A stretch of 55,398 nt of DNA from NCBI GenBank assembly GCA_009746045.1, contig RPFO01000257.1:1-55398 (forward strand). The letters are read 5' to 3'. The position numbers and the translations under genes were made by a program. The notes beneath the pieces were generated by a model. It was not told the DNA's origin and did no database searches. It was given only the letters and a program-made list of their open reading frames with translations. This document shows, piece by piece, positions 20,648 to 30,700 of this stretch (the first letter of the stretch is position 1; the number at the start of each line of letters is the position of its first letter). The DNA is from Mesostigma viride (Eukaryota; Streptophyta; Mesostigmatophyceae; Mesostigmatales; Mesostigmataceae).

Positions 20648-20659
20648 GATATAATTATG
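20648..20659 (+). promoter_or_regulatory. TATA-like box GATATAATTATG
   Basis: An AT-rich box 27 bases upstream of ATG 20675, starting with the same GATATAA word as the box at 20177. Confidence 0.55.
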
Positions 20660-20674
20660 TTTTTGTTATGGTAA

Positions 20675-21166
20675 ATGGACTGCGTCATCGACGGGGTAGC
20701 CCGCCCGCACGCTAGCAGGGACAAAAGGATCCAGCTGCTCGTCACGGGGACCAACTTGAAAGGAGAGACGAACTTCCGGCTCCCCCACCCGATCCGCGGC
20801 GTGAAGTCGTGCCGGCTGATGTGGGCCTCCACGCCCGCGACGTCGCCTTTCTCCACGGCCGTGTACGTCAAGCTCGGGGGCGTCGAGATCAACAAAGTGC
20901 ACGCCGCCATCCCGCAAGCCGCGTCCTCGCTGGAACCGGCCCAGGTGTACGCTGGCAGAGGTCACTTCTTCATTGTGCCGAACGGAACCGAGACGTACGT
21001 CCCGATGAACGAGAGGGACGACACGGTCCTGTTCTCGCCCGACCTCGCGAGCGCGTCAGACATCGACGTGGAACTCTACGCTCTCCCGTCCCCCACGAGG
21101 GAACTGCTCGACCTGAACGGGGAGCTGTTCGCCATGATGTTCGAGATCGTCGCGGCCCACCGATAG
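20675..21166 (+). CDS. Hypothetical beta-rich protein, possible minor structural protein
   Basis: An intact 163-residue frame from ATG 20675. Alternating hydrophobic strands (RIQLLVTGTN, CRLMWASTP, TAVYVKLGG, HFFIVPNG, DIDVELYALPSP) and little helix suggest a beta-sandwich of jelly-roll type, as in minor capsid or spike proteins. No catalytic motif or membrane segment is visible. The family is not recognised. Confidence 0.65.
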   Translation: MDCVIDGVARPHASRDKRIQLLVTGTNLKGETNFRLPHPIRGVKSCRLMWASTPATSPFSTAVYVKLGGVEINKVHAAIPQAASSLEPAQVYAGRGHFFIVPNGTETYVPMNERDDTVLFSPDLASASDIDVELYALPSPTRELLDLNGELFAMMFEIVAAHR

Positions 21167-21183
21167 AAAGACGGCGAGGATCT

Positions 21184-21575
21184 TCACCACGACAAGTTGT
21201 ACAAGTCCTCGTATTGGCCGCCGAACAAGATCGTCTTCTTCTTCCCGACTCTCGCCTTCTCGTTTCCCCTCTCTCTGTCCAACCGAGCCGCGCGGCGGGC
21301 GGCAGACTCCTCCACGAGCAACTCGGCCAGCGCGAGGCGCTCTTCCGACCTGTCCATCATGGTCTTCAGCTCCCCCCCTGGATCCGCCTGTGCGCTTCCG
21401 CGGCCCGCTCGGGCAACACGAACGGCGTCGCCTCCCGGTCGACTTCGATGAACGCGCGTTCATACGGCGCGTCGATTGGGTTGTTGGCGGCCCGGCGGTT
21501 GCCCGCGCCAGGCGCGAACACCAAACCTCGGACGATCGACTTGTCCACGACCCGTTTGCCGTCGTCGACGTTCAT
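21184..21575 (-). CDS. Small charged helical protein, frame-broken
   Basis: ATG 21575, with GTATATTG just upstream. The first ~65 residues are in one frame. A G7 run near 21375-21381 has lost a base, and the gene continues as a strongly helical, glutamate/arginine/alanine-rich segment ending at TGA 21184-21186 after GGQYEDLYNLSW. Total about 129 residues. The stop lies 17 bases from the stop of the convergent gene at 20675-21166. The family is not recognised. Confidence 0.6.
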
Positions 21576-21598
21576 TTCTCAATATACCTATCACAAGA

Positions 21599-21994
21599 CT
21601 AGATTTTTCGCACGCTTTTTTTCTCGATCGCGATGATCGCTTCTTCGATGCGCTTCCCGATCGCGGCCGCGCCCTCGCCCCGTCCGGCGGGCCTCGGGAC
21701 AGGATCTCCCGGCTTTCTGCTCGCGTCGATGCCTATGAACCGCTGGCGAAACATGTTCGAGACGCGCGGATCGATTTCGATCGGCTGCTCTCTCAAAATC
21801 AACGGATTGCGGGCCTCCGCCATCTTCAATGCCTGCGCGGCCACGGCGAGAGGGACGCCGAAGTCCGCACCCCACCCACCGGCGGGGATAAGGGACGTCG
21901 GCGTCTCGAATTTCGTAGGCTGGATGTCTAATGCTTGCGCCGGCGCCGCCTGGACCGATATGGGAGCCCCCGTCGTGTTCGGAACGTCGTTCAT
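21599..21994 (-). CDS. Hypothetical protein
   Basis: 131 residues from ATG 21994; a GTG start at 22024 would add ten residues. It is proline/alanine-rich in the first half with a helical, alanine-rich segment (PLAVAAQALKMAEARNPLIL), and it has a basic C-terminus ending KKSVRKI. No membrane segment. It lies 23 bases upstream of, and on the same strand as, the gene at 21184-21575, suggesting co-expression. The family is not recognised. Confidence 0.6.
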   Translation of the reverse strand: MNDVPNTTGAPISVQAAPAQALDIQPTKFETPTSLIPAGGWGADFGVPLAVAAQALKMAEARNPLILREQPIEIDPRVSNMFRQRFIGIDASRKPGDPVPRPAGRGEGAAAIGKRIEEAIIAIEKKSVRKI

Positions 21995-22035
21995 ATCGAC
22001 CGTTTTATCATGATAATAACGCACACAAATATTTA

Positions 22036-22167
22036 CTAGACGGCCTGGAACGGCATCATCAGCTGACGAGGACGATGGGACCGGCCCGAACGCTTGCGGC
22101 GGTGCGCGCGACCGGCATGGCTGCGCTTGATGAACCTCCCGGTGACCTTGCTCCTGGCTGGCAACAT
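22036..22167 (-). CDS. Tiny arginine/histidine-rich basic protein (protamine-like)
   Basis: 43 residues from ATG 22167, too short to be found by length filters. About a third of the residues are Arg, Lys or His (for example RSHAGRAHRRKRSGRSHR), with no acidic residue. A TATA-like GTATATAC box lies 15-22 bases upstream of the ATG on this strand, which supports a real gene. Composition fits a DNA-condensing core peptide of a virion, like adenovirus mu or protamine. Base composition alone (GC-rich Arg codons) could mimic this, so the call rests on the ATG, the stop, the box and the otherwise empty 255-base gap. Confidence 0.5.
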   Translation of the reverse strand: MLPARSKVTGRFIKRSHAGRAHRRKRSGRSHRPRQLMMPFQAV

Positions 22168-22181
22168 TGTGATCGAAACGA

Positions 22182-22189
22182 GTATATAC
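22182..22189. promoter_or_regulatory. Palindromic TATA box GTATATAC in a divergent promoter
   Basis: A self-complementary TATA-like box between the tiny basic gene (start 22167, minus) and the membrane protein gene (start 22250, plus). Its distance to the minus start (about 15-22 bases) fits better than to the plus start (about 60 bases, which has its own T-rich stretch at 22200-22211). Confidence 0.5.
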
Positions 22190-22249
22190 ACTCCTTTCGA
22201 TATTTTTTTTTACCGCCGACTACTTTGTTGGATACCGCGCGAGCGTGGA

Positions 22250-22815
22250 ATGGACGAGCGAGCGAAAAAAATGTTGGTCGCCTGCGCCGTGGTAGGCGCT
22301 CTCTTCGTTATAGGGGCCGTGATGTATCGCCTGAGAACATCACAACAAAAGGCCGCGATCGTGCTCCCCGCGGACCAGATCGACCCCGAGTTTGAAGGGT
22401 TCTACATCACCCCCGTTTCCCGCATGACAACGAAGAGTTCCGAAGAAAGACGTTGGACTTCGAAACGGTCGGGTGGAAGGACGCGAAGACGAGCTCGAAC
22501 GATCCGCCGTACCTCCGCGTGCTCGTTGCCGACGGGAAGATCGACGTGATCGAGATCGTCCCCGCACCCTCGATGTCAAACAATGTCCCGATGGAGCCGA
22601 AGTCGATGAACCAGATCCTTCCCATGGACGTGCGCACCGCAAAGAAGATCATCGAGGCCCGTAACGGGGAGAACTGGGCCGCCGTGAGCGGCGAGAGACT
22701 CGCGCTGCCACAGGCGGACGAGACTTTGACCTATATCGTGTTGAGGAGAACGGACGCGGGTCCTCCGTCCTACCGATTAGCGTTCTTCCGAGCGGCTGTC
22801 ATTAGCCCCGTCTAA
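22250..22815 (+). CDS. Single-pass membrane protein, frame-broken
   Basis: ATG 22250. The N-terminus is a classic anchor: MDERAKKMLVACAVVGALFV continuing to about residue 27, then a polar ectodomain or lumenal domain. One base is lost near 22420-22440; after it the protein runs to TAA 22813-22815, about 188 residues. The C-terminal domain is mixed alpha/beta with LRVLVADGKIDVIEIV and a final TYIVLRRTD strand. The stop abuts the stop of the convergent gene with no spacer. The family is not recognised. Confidence 0.65.
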
Positions 22816-25098
22816 TCATTCGGCATATGAGGGTCTTAAAGTTAAGGGTATTGCGGCTTCGCGTGCCCTTTTTATCTGATCTGCATCAGCCTCCCATCCA
22901 CTGTACAATCGTGAAAAATCGTTGTGTTCTTCGAAATCGTTTAGGGCTTCTTTTTGCATAACGTTACCATACGCGAGCCATTTCACTTTCTCTTCAAGAT
23001 CATGTACTAAATCAGATTCATATTGTTTGAGAAGGTCGTAATCTATTTGATCAGAGCTGTCGAGATCAGGCGTATCATGTAAACCTTCTGATTGTGAGAC
23101 TGAGGAAGCGAAGTTTTGATAGTGCCCATCCAACAAGCCTGTGCCGTGCATTGCATTATCGTCGTCTTCAAAAACTGCGTCGTGTTCAGAAAGAGGGACA
23201 ATAACGGGGTTTGATGAATCTCGGGGCGCTGGGGGTGGAATGTCGAAGCCATAATCCATAGAGTCGAACACGTCTTTGTCTGACACCCCTGCTAAAAATG
23301 GCGGTAGTTTGCTGGATTTTGCAAAACGCAGCACATTTAAGTATTCATTTAGTGGAAGTACGCCAACATACTGGGACTTCAACGCATCTAAGATATAATT
23401 TTCGGCGGTTGCCTTTCTTTCTTTGTCATACTTGTCACGAATTCGTAATAACGATCCCTGAGAGCGATTCTCTAAGAGTTCTCGGAGATCATCCACTCCC
23501 ATACCACTCAAATCCTCGTTTTTCTTTATTTCGTCGAATTTTTGTAAAACCGCGTTCTCCATTTCTCTTTTTTCGTATTCTTTTATGTCATCCAACTTTA
23601 AAGCCAGGCCGATGCGAGAGTCCAATATCCTGCCCATTTCTCTCTTTGTCATGTCCGGGCGCACTACGGGAACATCCTTTACATTTTCGAATACATAGTT
23701 CTCGCCTTTTGTCTCGTCGAAGTTAGATACGTCCTGGAGAAAAACATCCTTTAACAGTCGCATCACGTCTCTAACTAAATATTCATCAGGGGTCATTGAA
23801 GCATTATTATCCAGAACCCCGAAAACGCGACTCAAATGGTCTAGGTGGCTACTGTCATCAAACGGCAAGGCAACGGATGCCGTATTCTTACCTACTAGAG
23901 GGATACTGTCATCAACCGGCAATTTATCTGATGCCGTACTATTATCGAGAACCGCGTCATCGCGGGCATAGGAACCATGCGATTCATTCTGCACTCCATG
24001 CGCGTTTGAGTCCCGAACATCCGGGACGGGGAGGGGGGCTCGTGACTGCACACTTTGTGTGGGTTTACCCGTTTCTGTCGTTGCGGGAAAATGCCACAAA
24101 CGTGGAGGCAACCCGGTTCCATCCGCCGTGCTTGTAGTGGCGCCAGTATTGACAATTGTATTCACTGTCGGAAGATCTACTCGGTTGGGTTCACCCCCTT
24201 CAGCTACGCTCCCATCCCAAGACCCCGCCGCTTCATGCGCTCCCCCAATCGGTGCGCCGAGTCGACCCGTGTCGCTGGCCGTAGGCAATGTCGTTTGACC
24301 CTGACCGACGTATGACCCTGAAGGGATAAAGTGAACAGTTTTTCTCATTAATTTCGTTGTTTCTGGATCCCTCTTTAAATATCCGTCCGCAGATAATGGG
24401 CGATTGGATTTACGCGCGTGCACACCTGCCATACCTTGCCACAAACGTTCATCTTTGTCCTGATTTACTGTGTCAAACAGTCTTACTGGGGGGTTTGCGG
24501 AAGAAACGACCTCTGGTTTTTGTGAAGATTCAGGCATTGCGAGTGTCGGCGTGTCATTCCACGCTTGCCGAGCGCTAAAAATTCGTTGTTGGAGTTGGAG
24601 TGCGAGTGGTTCATCCTTTGTAACTGTATCACCCGTATCACTCGTCAATGTTGCAGTAGCGCCACGTTGACCCCGCTGATCTGTCAAAGAACCTTTTCCA
24701 AATGCGAGTATGGGCCCATCGGGCCTGCGTGAATAAACTGGCTTGGCTTGTGGACCATACAAAAACCCCCCACCTGTCCTGATTGCTACAGGTTTACCGG
24801 GTGCCTTCGATTGCAATGATCGACCGAGTATTTCAAAAGAATCCTGTTCAGTATCGTTTTTTGGCGCAGTATCCCGGTCGAACGTTGGGTCGCTCCTACT
24901 CGTAAGATTGTCCAACTTGTATTTCAGACCCTGATCGAGTGTTTCGTCACTTGTTGCCGTATCTGTCAACCAGTTATGACCCGATCGTGATGCGAGACTT
25001 TCACTATGAAAAGAATTCGCCGTGTCTGAAAGACGTTGTGAAGAAGAAGGGTCCAAACCTATGTCTGAAAGTTCCAAAACATCACCCATCACCACCAT
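22816..25098 (-). CDS. Long hypothetical protein, lower-GC and intact
   Basis: 760 residues from ATG 25098 without frame breaks. The first ~430 residues are polar, rich in Ser, Thr, Asp and Gly and probably disordered. Residues 440-620 are helical and charged (YLVRDVMRLLKDVFL, LKLDDIKEYEKREMENAV), likely coiled-coil. The C-terminus has acidic tracts and a last helical segment. Visibly more A/T at third positions than neighbours, so it may be a later acquisition or under relaxed bias. No catalytic motif. It could be a tegument-like or scaffold protein; function unknown. Confidence 0.75.
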   Translation of the reverse strand: MVVMGDVLELSDIGLDPSSSQRLSDTANSFHSESLASRSGHNWLTDTATSDETLDQGLKYKLDNLTSRSDPTFDRDTAPKNDTEQDSFEILGRSLQSKAPGKPVAIRTGGGFLYGPQAKPVYSRRPDGPILAFGKGSLTDQRGQRGATATLTSDTGDTVTKDEPLALQLQQRIFSARQAWNDTPTLAMPESSQKPEVVSSANPPVRLFDTVNQDKDERLWQGMAGVHARKSNRPLSADGYLKRDPETTKLMRKTVHFIPSGSYVGQGQTTLPTASDTGRLGAPIGGAHEAAGSWDGSVAEGGEPNRVDLPTVNTIVNTGATTSTADGTGLPPRLWHFPATTETGKPTQSVQSRAPLPVPDVRDSNAHGVQNESHGSYARDDAVLDNSTASDKLPVDDSIPLVGKNTASVALPFDDSSHLDHLSRVFGVLDNNASMTPDEYLVRDVMRLLKDVFLQDVSNFDETKGENYVFENVKDVPVVRPDMTKREMGRILDSRIGLALKLDDIKEYEKREMENAVLQKFDEIKKNEDLSGMGVDDLRELLENRSQGSLLRIRDKYDKERKATAENYILDALKSQYVGVLPLNEYLNVLRFAKSSKLPPFLAGVSDKDVFDSMDYGFDIPPPAPRDSSNPVIVPLSEHDAVFEDDDNAMHGTGLLDGHYQNFASSVSQSEGLHDTPDLDSSDQIDYDLLKQYESDLVHDLEEKVKWLAYGNVMQKEALNDFEEHNDFSRLYSGWEADADQIKRAREAAIPLTLRPSYAE

Positions 25099-25125
25099 TA
25101 TCTATCCTGTTTCATCAAACTATCT

Positions 25126-26041
25126 CTATCTCGACATCACCCGATCCGACAATCTAGGCATCTTTTTTGCGGCCGACCCGTCTGCCGGCGACCCAACTAT
25201 CGCACCTTCAGGGAGAGAACCGTCTTCCTTACCACCACCTGTCGCGCCTGCTGCATCTCCACCCCCTTTTGCGGCCGACCCGTCTGCCGTCGACCCACCT
25301 ATCGCGCCTTCAGGGGACGCAACTGCCCCCACACCACCATCCGCCCCACGACCTAGCCCGCCTGCTGCATCTCCGCCCCTTTTTGCGGCCGACCCGTCTG
25401 CCGGCGACCCAACTATCGCGCCTTCAGGGAGACCACGACCTACCCGCCTGCTGCATCTCCTTCCTTTTTTGCGGCCGACCCGTCTGCCGTCGACCCACCT
25501 ATCGCGCCTTCAGGGGAACCGTGCATCCCGCCTGCTGCATCTCCCTTTTTGCGGCCGACCCGTCTGCCGGCGACCCAACTATCGCACCTTCAGGGAGAGA
25601 ACCGTCTTCCTTACCACCACCTGTCGCGCCTGCTGCATCTCCGCCCCTTTTTGCGGCCGACCCGTCTGCCGGCGACCCACCTTTCGCGCCTTCAGGGGGC
25701 GAACCGTCTTCCTCCTACCACCCACCTCGTCGCGTCGCGTCTCCCCTCGGGCTCGACCCGCCTGCCGTCAACCCACCGCCCACCCCGCTTGGTGCTGCTT
25801 TCGGAGTACCGCCAGGATATTCCTCCCCCCCGATCTCGCCTGGCCCGTGCACCTCATCTGGGCGATATAGATTCCCGTCCGTGTGTACTTCTATCTCCGG
25901 CTGGTGCTCCTTCTTCTTCTTCTTCTTCTGTTCTGCCGCGTGTCCTTCCCTGACGGCCTCGTTGTACAGTTCCGTCCACACCTCGTCGAAGGTTTTATCC
26001 TTCATGAGATTTCGGATCTTCGCGTCCTCTCTCATCGTCAT
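25126..26041 (-). CDS. Repeat-rich hypothetical protein, several frame breaks
   Basis: ATG 26041. The N-terminal ~60 residues form a convincing charged helical domain (TFDEVWTELYNEAVREGH) followed by a lysine run. The body is made of glycine/alanine-rich repeats based on PADGSAAKKG and PEGAIVGS, and the C-terminus is MPRLSDRVMSR with a stop at 25126. Repeat units are imperfect and the frame breaks several times in C/G runs at about 25340-25720. It ends 27 bases before the start of the next minus-strand gene. Length about 305 residues. Function unknown; the low-complexity repeats suggest a flexible spacer. Confidence 0.55.
25160..25740. repeat. Imperfect tandem repeats of 80-112 bp
   Basis: Six copies of a block with the core TTTTTGCGGCCGACCCGTCT followed by GCCG(G/T)CGACCCA lie near 25163, 25268, 25380, 25467, 25547 and 25650. 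Spacings are 80-112 bp, partly not multiples of three as read. They lie inside the gene at 25126-26041. Unequal spacing suggests ongoing expansion and contraction, or collapsed copies in the assembly. Confidence 0.8.
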
Positions 26042-26096
26042 GTTCGCGTCCTAATACTACTAAGCAACATAAATGTGTGGACAACAAAACCTTTTA

Positions 26097-27331
26097 TTAA
26101 TATAAGTCCATACACCATCCATGAGATGCAAGGGTACCACCAGATGTAACCGGAGGTGCAAGTTCTCCGCCAGGCCGGGGAGGACCACGTGCGGAAAACA
26201 TGCCAGAAAGAGACCCGCTAAGCCCTGAACTTCGGTCTAGTTTGCAAAAATCCGAATCCCTTTCACCCAGTCGGACCGCACGCCCTCGTGGCGTTTGTTC
26301 GTAACGAATTCGAGACCAAGCGGCTCGAACACGAGGCGCAAGTCGTCCAGCGTGGGCCTCCCCTTTCCCGCTGCCGGCTCCTCGTGCAAGAACGCTCCCA
26401 AGAACGCGTTCCTGAAATCCTTCATTTTCGTCCAACCATCCGGTTCCAATGAGACGCTAGGGAGTTTCACAAACTCGGCTGCCTTTTCGGGAGTCACGGT
26501 GCGCACGGTGGGCGAGGGGAGACAACACGGTTCGTCCTCCTCCTCGTCCGGCCTCTTGACGCGCTTCTCGACGGTCCTGAGGGCGTCCCATGGCGGCCAG
26601 CGGAGGTACTCCTGAAAAAAGTCGGTCGACTTCGACCTCTTGAAGCCGGGGTTGTAGCTGTGCACTTTCTCGCTCAGCTTCGCCCTGTGCTCGATCATCC
26701 ACGCTTTCACGTCCACGGGGACGGGGACGTCGTTCTCGACCAGCCCCAAGAACAACGCGTGAAGGTGGGCGGTCCTGTACCGCTCGTCGGTCGTGAGGTT
26801 GTTCACCCCCGTCCTGTCGAAAGAGTCGATGATCTCGTTCACGAGTTCGTCCGACACGAGGTCGCCCGCGTATCTCAACAAAGCGTTTGCCACCAACGCG
26901 AGTCTCGTCTTGCCGCAAAACACGCGGAAGTCTGACAAGTCCGCCTCGCGAACCTCGCCAAAAACCACGGGGTCCCTCGAATTGTTCACCGCGAACCCCG
27001 TGGTTCTCTTTGTCCCGAGACCTCCTCCGCACGAAAACCCGTGGCGTTCGAAAAGCGCGTTCCAGAACCACTTGTCCGCGCGAAACTCGCTCGCGTGGTC
27101 GTATCTCGGAAACCCCTTGTCTTCCATGAAATCAGAAAAGGCCGTGAAAACGCGCTCCGTGGAAGATGTCAACGTCGGTCCTTTGTTGACCCGGTTCGAC
27201 TCGAGAAACTCCGCAAACAGCTCGGCCCAACGGATCTCTTCTTCGTTCAAGGACCTGTACAGAGGCTGGACGAGCGCCCGGTCCATGTCGTCCAGATCGC
27301 CCAATTCGTCACGGAACTTGCGTTTGGCCAT
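26097..27331 (-). CDS. Hypothetical protein with possible C-terminal winged-helix domain
   Basis: ATG 27331. The main frame gives 364 residues to a stop at 26237. If the T5 run near 26245 has lost one base, the protein continues with a serine/glycine/proline-rich tail to a stop at 26097, about 411 residues; I include this tail. The N-terminal region is acidic and helical. Near residues 320-360 the pattern TKMKDFRNAFLGAFL ... LRLVFEPLGLEFV ... WVKGIRI resembles a helix-turn-strand DNA-binding unit ending in a 'GIR' strand. No nuclease or ATPase motif. Function unknown. Confidence 0.65.
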
Positions 27332-27341
27332 GGCGAGTGCG

Positions 27342-27722
27342 TTATCTTCGTATCACGAGACGACTAGAGTCGCGACTGGGAGGACGCGCGCCGCGGACGC
27401 CGCCCGAGTTCTGCGCGATCCGCACGTAGTGACGAATCCCGTATGCGAGCTTCGTGGCCAGTCGAACCTTGTCGTCCGAAAAGTGCTCGCTCCCGAGCGT
27501 GAGATTGTCTATGGCGCAGTCCGACGTAACGCCGCTGTCGTGCAGGATTTCGGCGAAACTCTCGGGCAAGAACTTCTCTCTCGCGAGCACGCGACCGCAA
27601 ACGGCGAGATTGTACAAGACCACGAACTCTTCGACGGTGTCCTTGTAAGTTTCCGGCAGAGAAAACACGTATCTCTCCAGATCCGAGGACAAAGAGTCCA
27701 CGCACTTGAGAAGCTTGTCCAT
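27342..27722 (-). CDS. Hypothetical protein
   Basis: An intact 126-residue frame from ATG 27722. Mostly helical (LKCVDSLSSDLERYVFSLPE, TVEEFVVLYNLAVCGRVLA), soluble, with an arginine/serine-rich tail. It ends 10 bases before the start of the gene at 26097-27331 on the same strand, so the two are probably co-transcribed. The start region is shared divergently with the large OTU gene. The family is not recognised. Confidence 0.65.
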   Translation of the reverse strand: MDKLLKCVDSLSSDLERYVFSLPETYKDTVEEFVVLYNLAVCGRVLAREKFLPESFAEILHDSGVTSDCAIDNLTLGSEHFSDDKVRLATKLAYGIRHYVRIAQNSGGVRGARPPSRDSSRLVIRR

Positions 27723-27742
27723 AATACCTGTGCTACAAATAA

Positions 27743-30700
27743 ATGGACAGGTTAGACGACCTTGTAGCCCGCGCCTACTCGGACGGGTTGTCTCTGGAAC
27801 GAAACCTGCACACTCGACGACCTTCTAGAAAGCTCGGAGACCTTCTAGAACTATTCTCTCTTGGAGTGTCGTTCAATCCGTACGTGGCCAAGGTCTTGCA
27901 CGGCAGCGGGTACTACGGCGGGGCGGAATCTGACAACGCCTACCCCGTGGCCATGTCCTTGTCCGACACGTCAAGCGATCCGTACGGTCCCGTACCCGAA
28001 CCTTCTTCGCCGGCCGCGGCCTCCGAAGACGCGCCACCCGAAGAGACGTCCGACGAACACGACACGAATCCGATCGGCGGCGACGACACGTCCACACCCC
28101 CTCCTACGACGGACCCTCCCACTACCCCATCCAAGACCCCGGGGGGGCGGACCCACTCGTAACCGGCTTCGGCGTATCCGCTCCGAATTCATCCAAGGAC
28201 GAGGAAACCCCGAAAGAAGAAACCACAGGGGGCGAGCCGGTCGCCGTATCCGAACCCGTCGTACCCGCTCCTCCCTCCGTCGACGCCGAGGGACACCCGA
28301 AATCACAAACAGTCGCGACCCCGGGTGGTAAGATGGTCGCATTTTCGGACGAACCGAAATCCTCGGACGAAACAGGGAATTTGATAGCCCCTCTGGATTC
28401 CGCGTTTGTACACGATGCAGTCAAGAACCCCGAGGATACGCCGAGTGTGCCGGAACCCGCTACAAACCACTCGTATTCCGATCTCATCCACCCCATCCTT
28501 CCGTCGGACGGCGCCTCCCCGATCCTTCCCGCCGCGAGTTCGGAGCCCCTCCCTGTCAAGAAGAACGAGGTTCCTGTCGAACGGAAGTTCGAAGACGACG
28601 TCGATCTCTGGGTATCAAAAGGCGAAACGGAGTTGGAGTCGTTACATCAACGGATGGAAAACGCTCTGGACGAACTCGAACGCAAATACATGGAAAAGAT
28701 TTCGGACAAAGAAAACTCCCGACTGACGGCAGAAGGAAAAGCCGCGGCAGCCATCGAGTTCATTCGCAGTTCGCAGAGGGATTTGACGTGGGGTGTCGAA
28801 TCCGCGAAGGAGATGTTTCCATTCCTCGTCGATAAGTTCGAAGCGACCGCCACACAAATCAAGCGCCTATCGGAAGACGGATTATCGCGTGTACGGAACG
28901 CGTTTCTCGAGAGGTTTGATGACAAATTCGACTCGAAAAATTACGACGCGGAAACCGAAAAACGGGTTCAGGAGAAATATAAAACCATGCAGGCATATCT
29001 GAAAAAGCGGATCAAGAACGAGATCGAGGAGACATCAGAAAACGCTGGTTCGGGAGCCATATTGTCGTCCGCCAAGTCGTACTACGAGAAGACCGGCGTC
29101 GATCTGCGAAAACTAATGGAGAAGAGAGTGGAAGCTCTGAAACGATTGGCGGAGGATGACCGCTTCTCGGCTGACGCGGCCCGCCAAAAAGTACGGGCGC
29201 AGCTCGAAAGGGACCTGAATTTCTTAAACCCGCCCGCCACCTCTGATGCAAAACCGAAAAGCGATGTCGTACCGCATGAGCAAACCGTCGTCGATGCGCC
29301 ACCGTCTGATGCAAAACCGCCTCCGCCTCCGCCTCCTCTTCAGAACCAGAAACCGCCTTCGGCTCCTCCGAAGCCTCCGCCACCGAGACCCTCTTTGAAA
29401 CCTATGGCACCGGGAGCTCCTCCGGTTCCTCCTTCGCAAGCAGTAACGAAACAAACGACCGACCGCTTTGGGATAATTAGACAAGGTACAAGGGTCGTCG
29501 GCGGCCCGGACATCGCCTGGCTGATGGATGCCGTCAACAACATGACCAAAGAGCAACTCGAAGACATCCGATGGGACATATACAGCAACTTACCTCCCCA
29601 TCTCAAGTTGACCGACGAAGAGTGGGATGTCTATTGGGCGACCAAGAACAAACCGAAGAAAGACACAAGCGAAGTCCAAAACTCACTCAAGTCGGACGTT
29701 GAGACGAAGCAACGAACGCAGTCCGATCTCGAACGCTATGAACGAGCGGCATCGGGAGATCTGACCGCGCTAAACCCGAGCGAGAAACTGAAGAAAGAAG
29801 AATCAATCAATATAGGCCTGAACCTTCTATCGATCGCCAAACACTCGCCTCATAAATACCTCGACATGACCAAAACAATCGATCAAGCTAAGACAGAGCG
29901 CCTGGAGATTCTGCCATACAACGTGATATACAAACAAACCCTCGCACACCTCAAAGACATGGAAGGGTTGAACTACGCGGTCGACAAACTCGATCGCACT
30001 ACGAAAAGCATCGAAGAGGGCAGCGAGTACACAGACATCTTTCTGACTCCCGAATCGATGCTGGGTATCGCGAGTGCCCTGAAAGACGTGTTTAAAGACA
30101 AAAACAGCCGCGAAAAACCTTCGAATTTGATTAACCAAGACAACAGTAAAAACCTCGAGCTCGCTCTAACCGGCATAAGGAACGAGCAGGTAAAGCGACC
30201 GGAAATGCGCACAAAGATGTGGACGAAAATCCCCCCCCAAAACTCTCCAAAGACGAGTATGAAAAAATCAAACAAAATGTGGAGAAGGAGATTACGATTG
30301 CCGCCATCCGGAAGCAGGCGTTGGAAAATGATGGGATCGTCAAAATCGAAGGAGAAGATGTGAAAGTGTTTCAAGATCCCCTGATTCTCCAACGCGCTAC
30401 AGAGTTGTTCAAACAGACACCCGCGGCACCCCAACCGACCGAGTCAGGCGGAGGGAATGGGCCTCCCAGGGTCCCCCCACCTCCCCCCCGGCCAAAAAAC
30501 AGTACCTCCCCCACCTCCCCGGTCTACCCCCCCCCTACCAGCACTGACAAAACAGCCAGTTCACCGGGCCAGATCCAAGCACCTCCCCCCCCTCCCCCTC
30601 CTCCCCCCAGGCTTGTCAAGACGCCCCCCACCCAACCCGTCACTGACAAATCCCCGGCTAAATCCGCGTCCGAAATCCCCGTAGCCCCCCCCCTCCGGAT

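Noticed and set aside
25022-26054. Proline/alanine-rich plus-strand readings across the repeat block
   Set aside because: They arise from the repeats on the opposite strand. The minus strand has a proper ATG with a normal N-terminal domain, and it ends just before the next gene's start.
27820-27860. Two TTCTAGAA words as heat-shock elements
   Set aside because: They lie inside the coding sequence of the OTU gene, 30 bases after each other in a duplicated codon stretch, not in a promoter.
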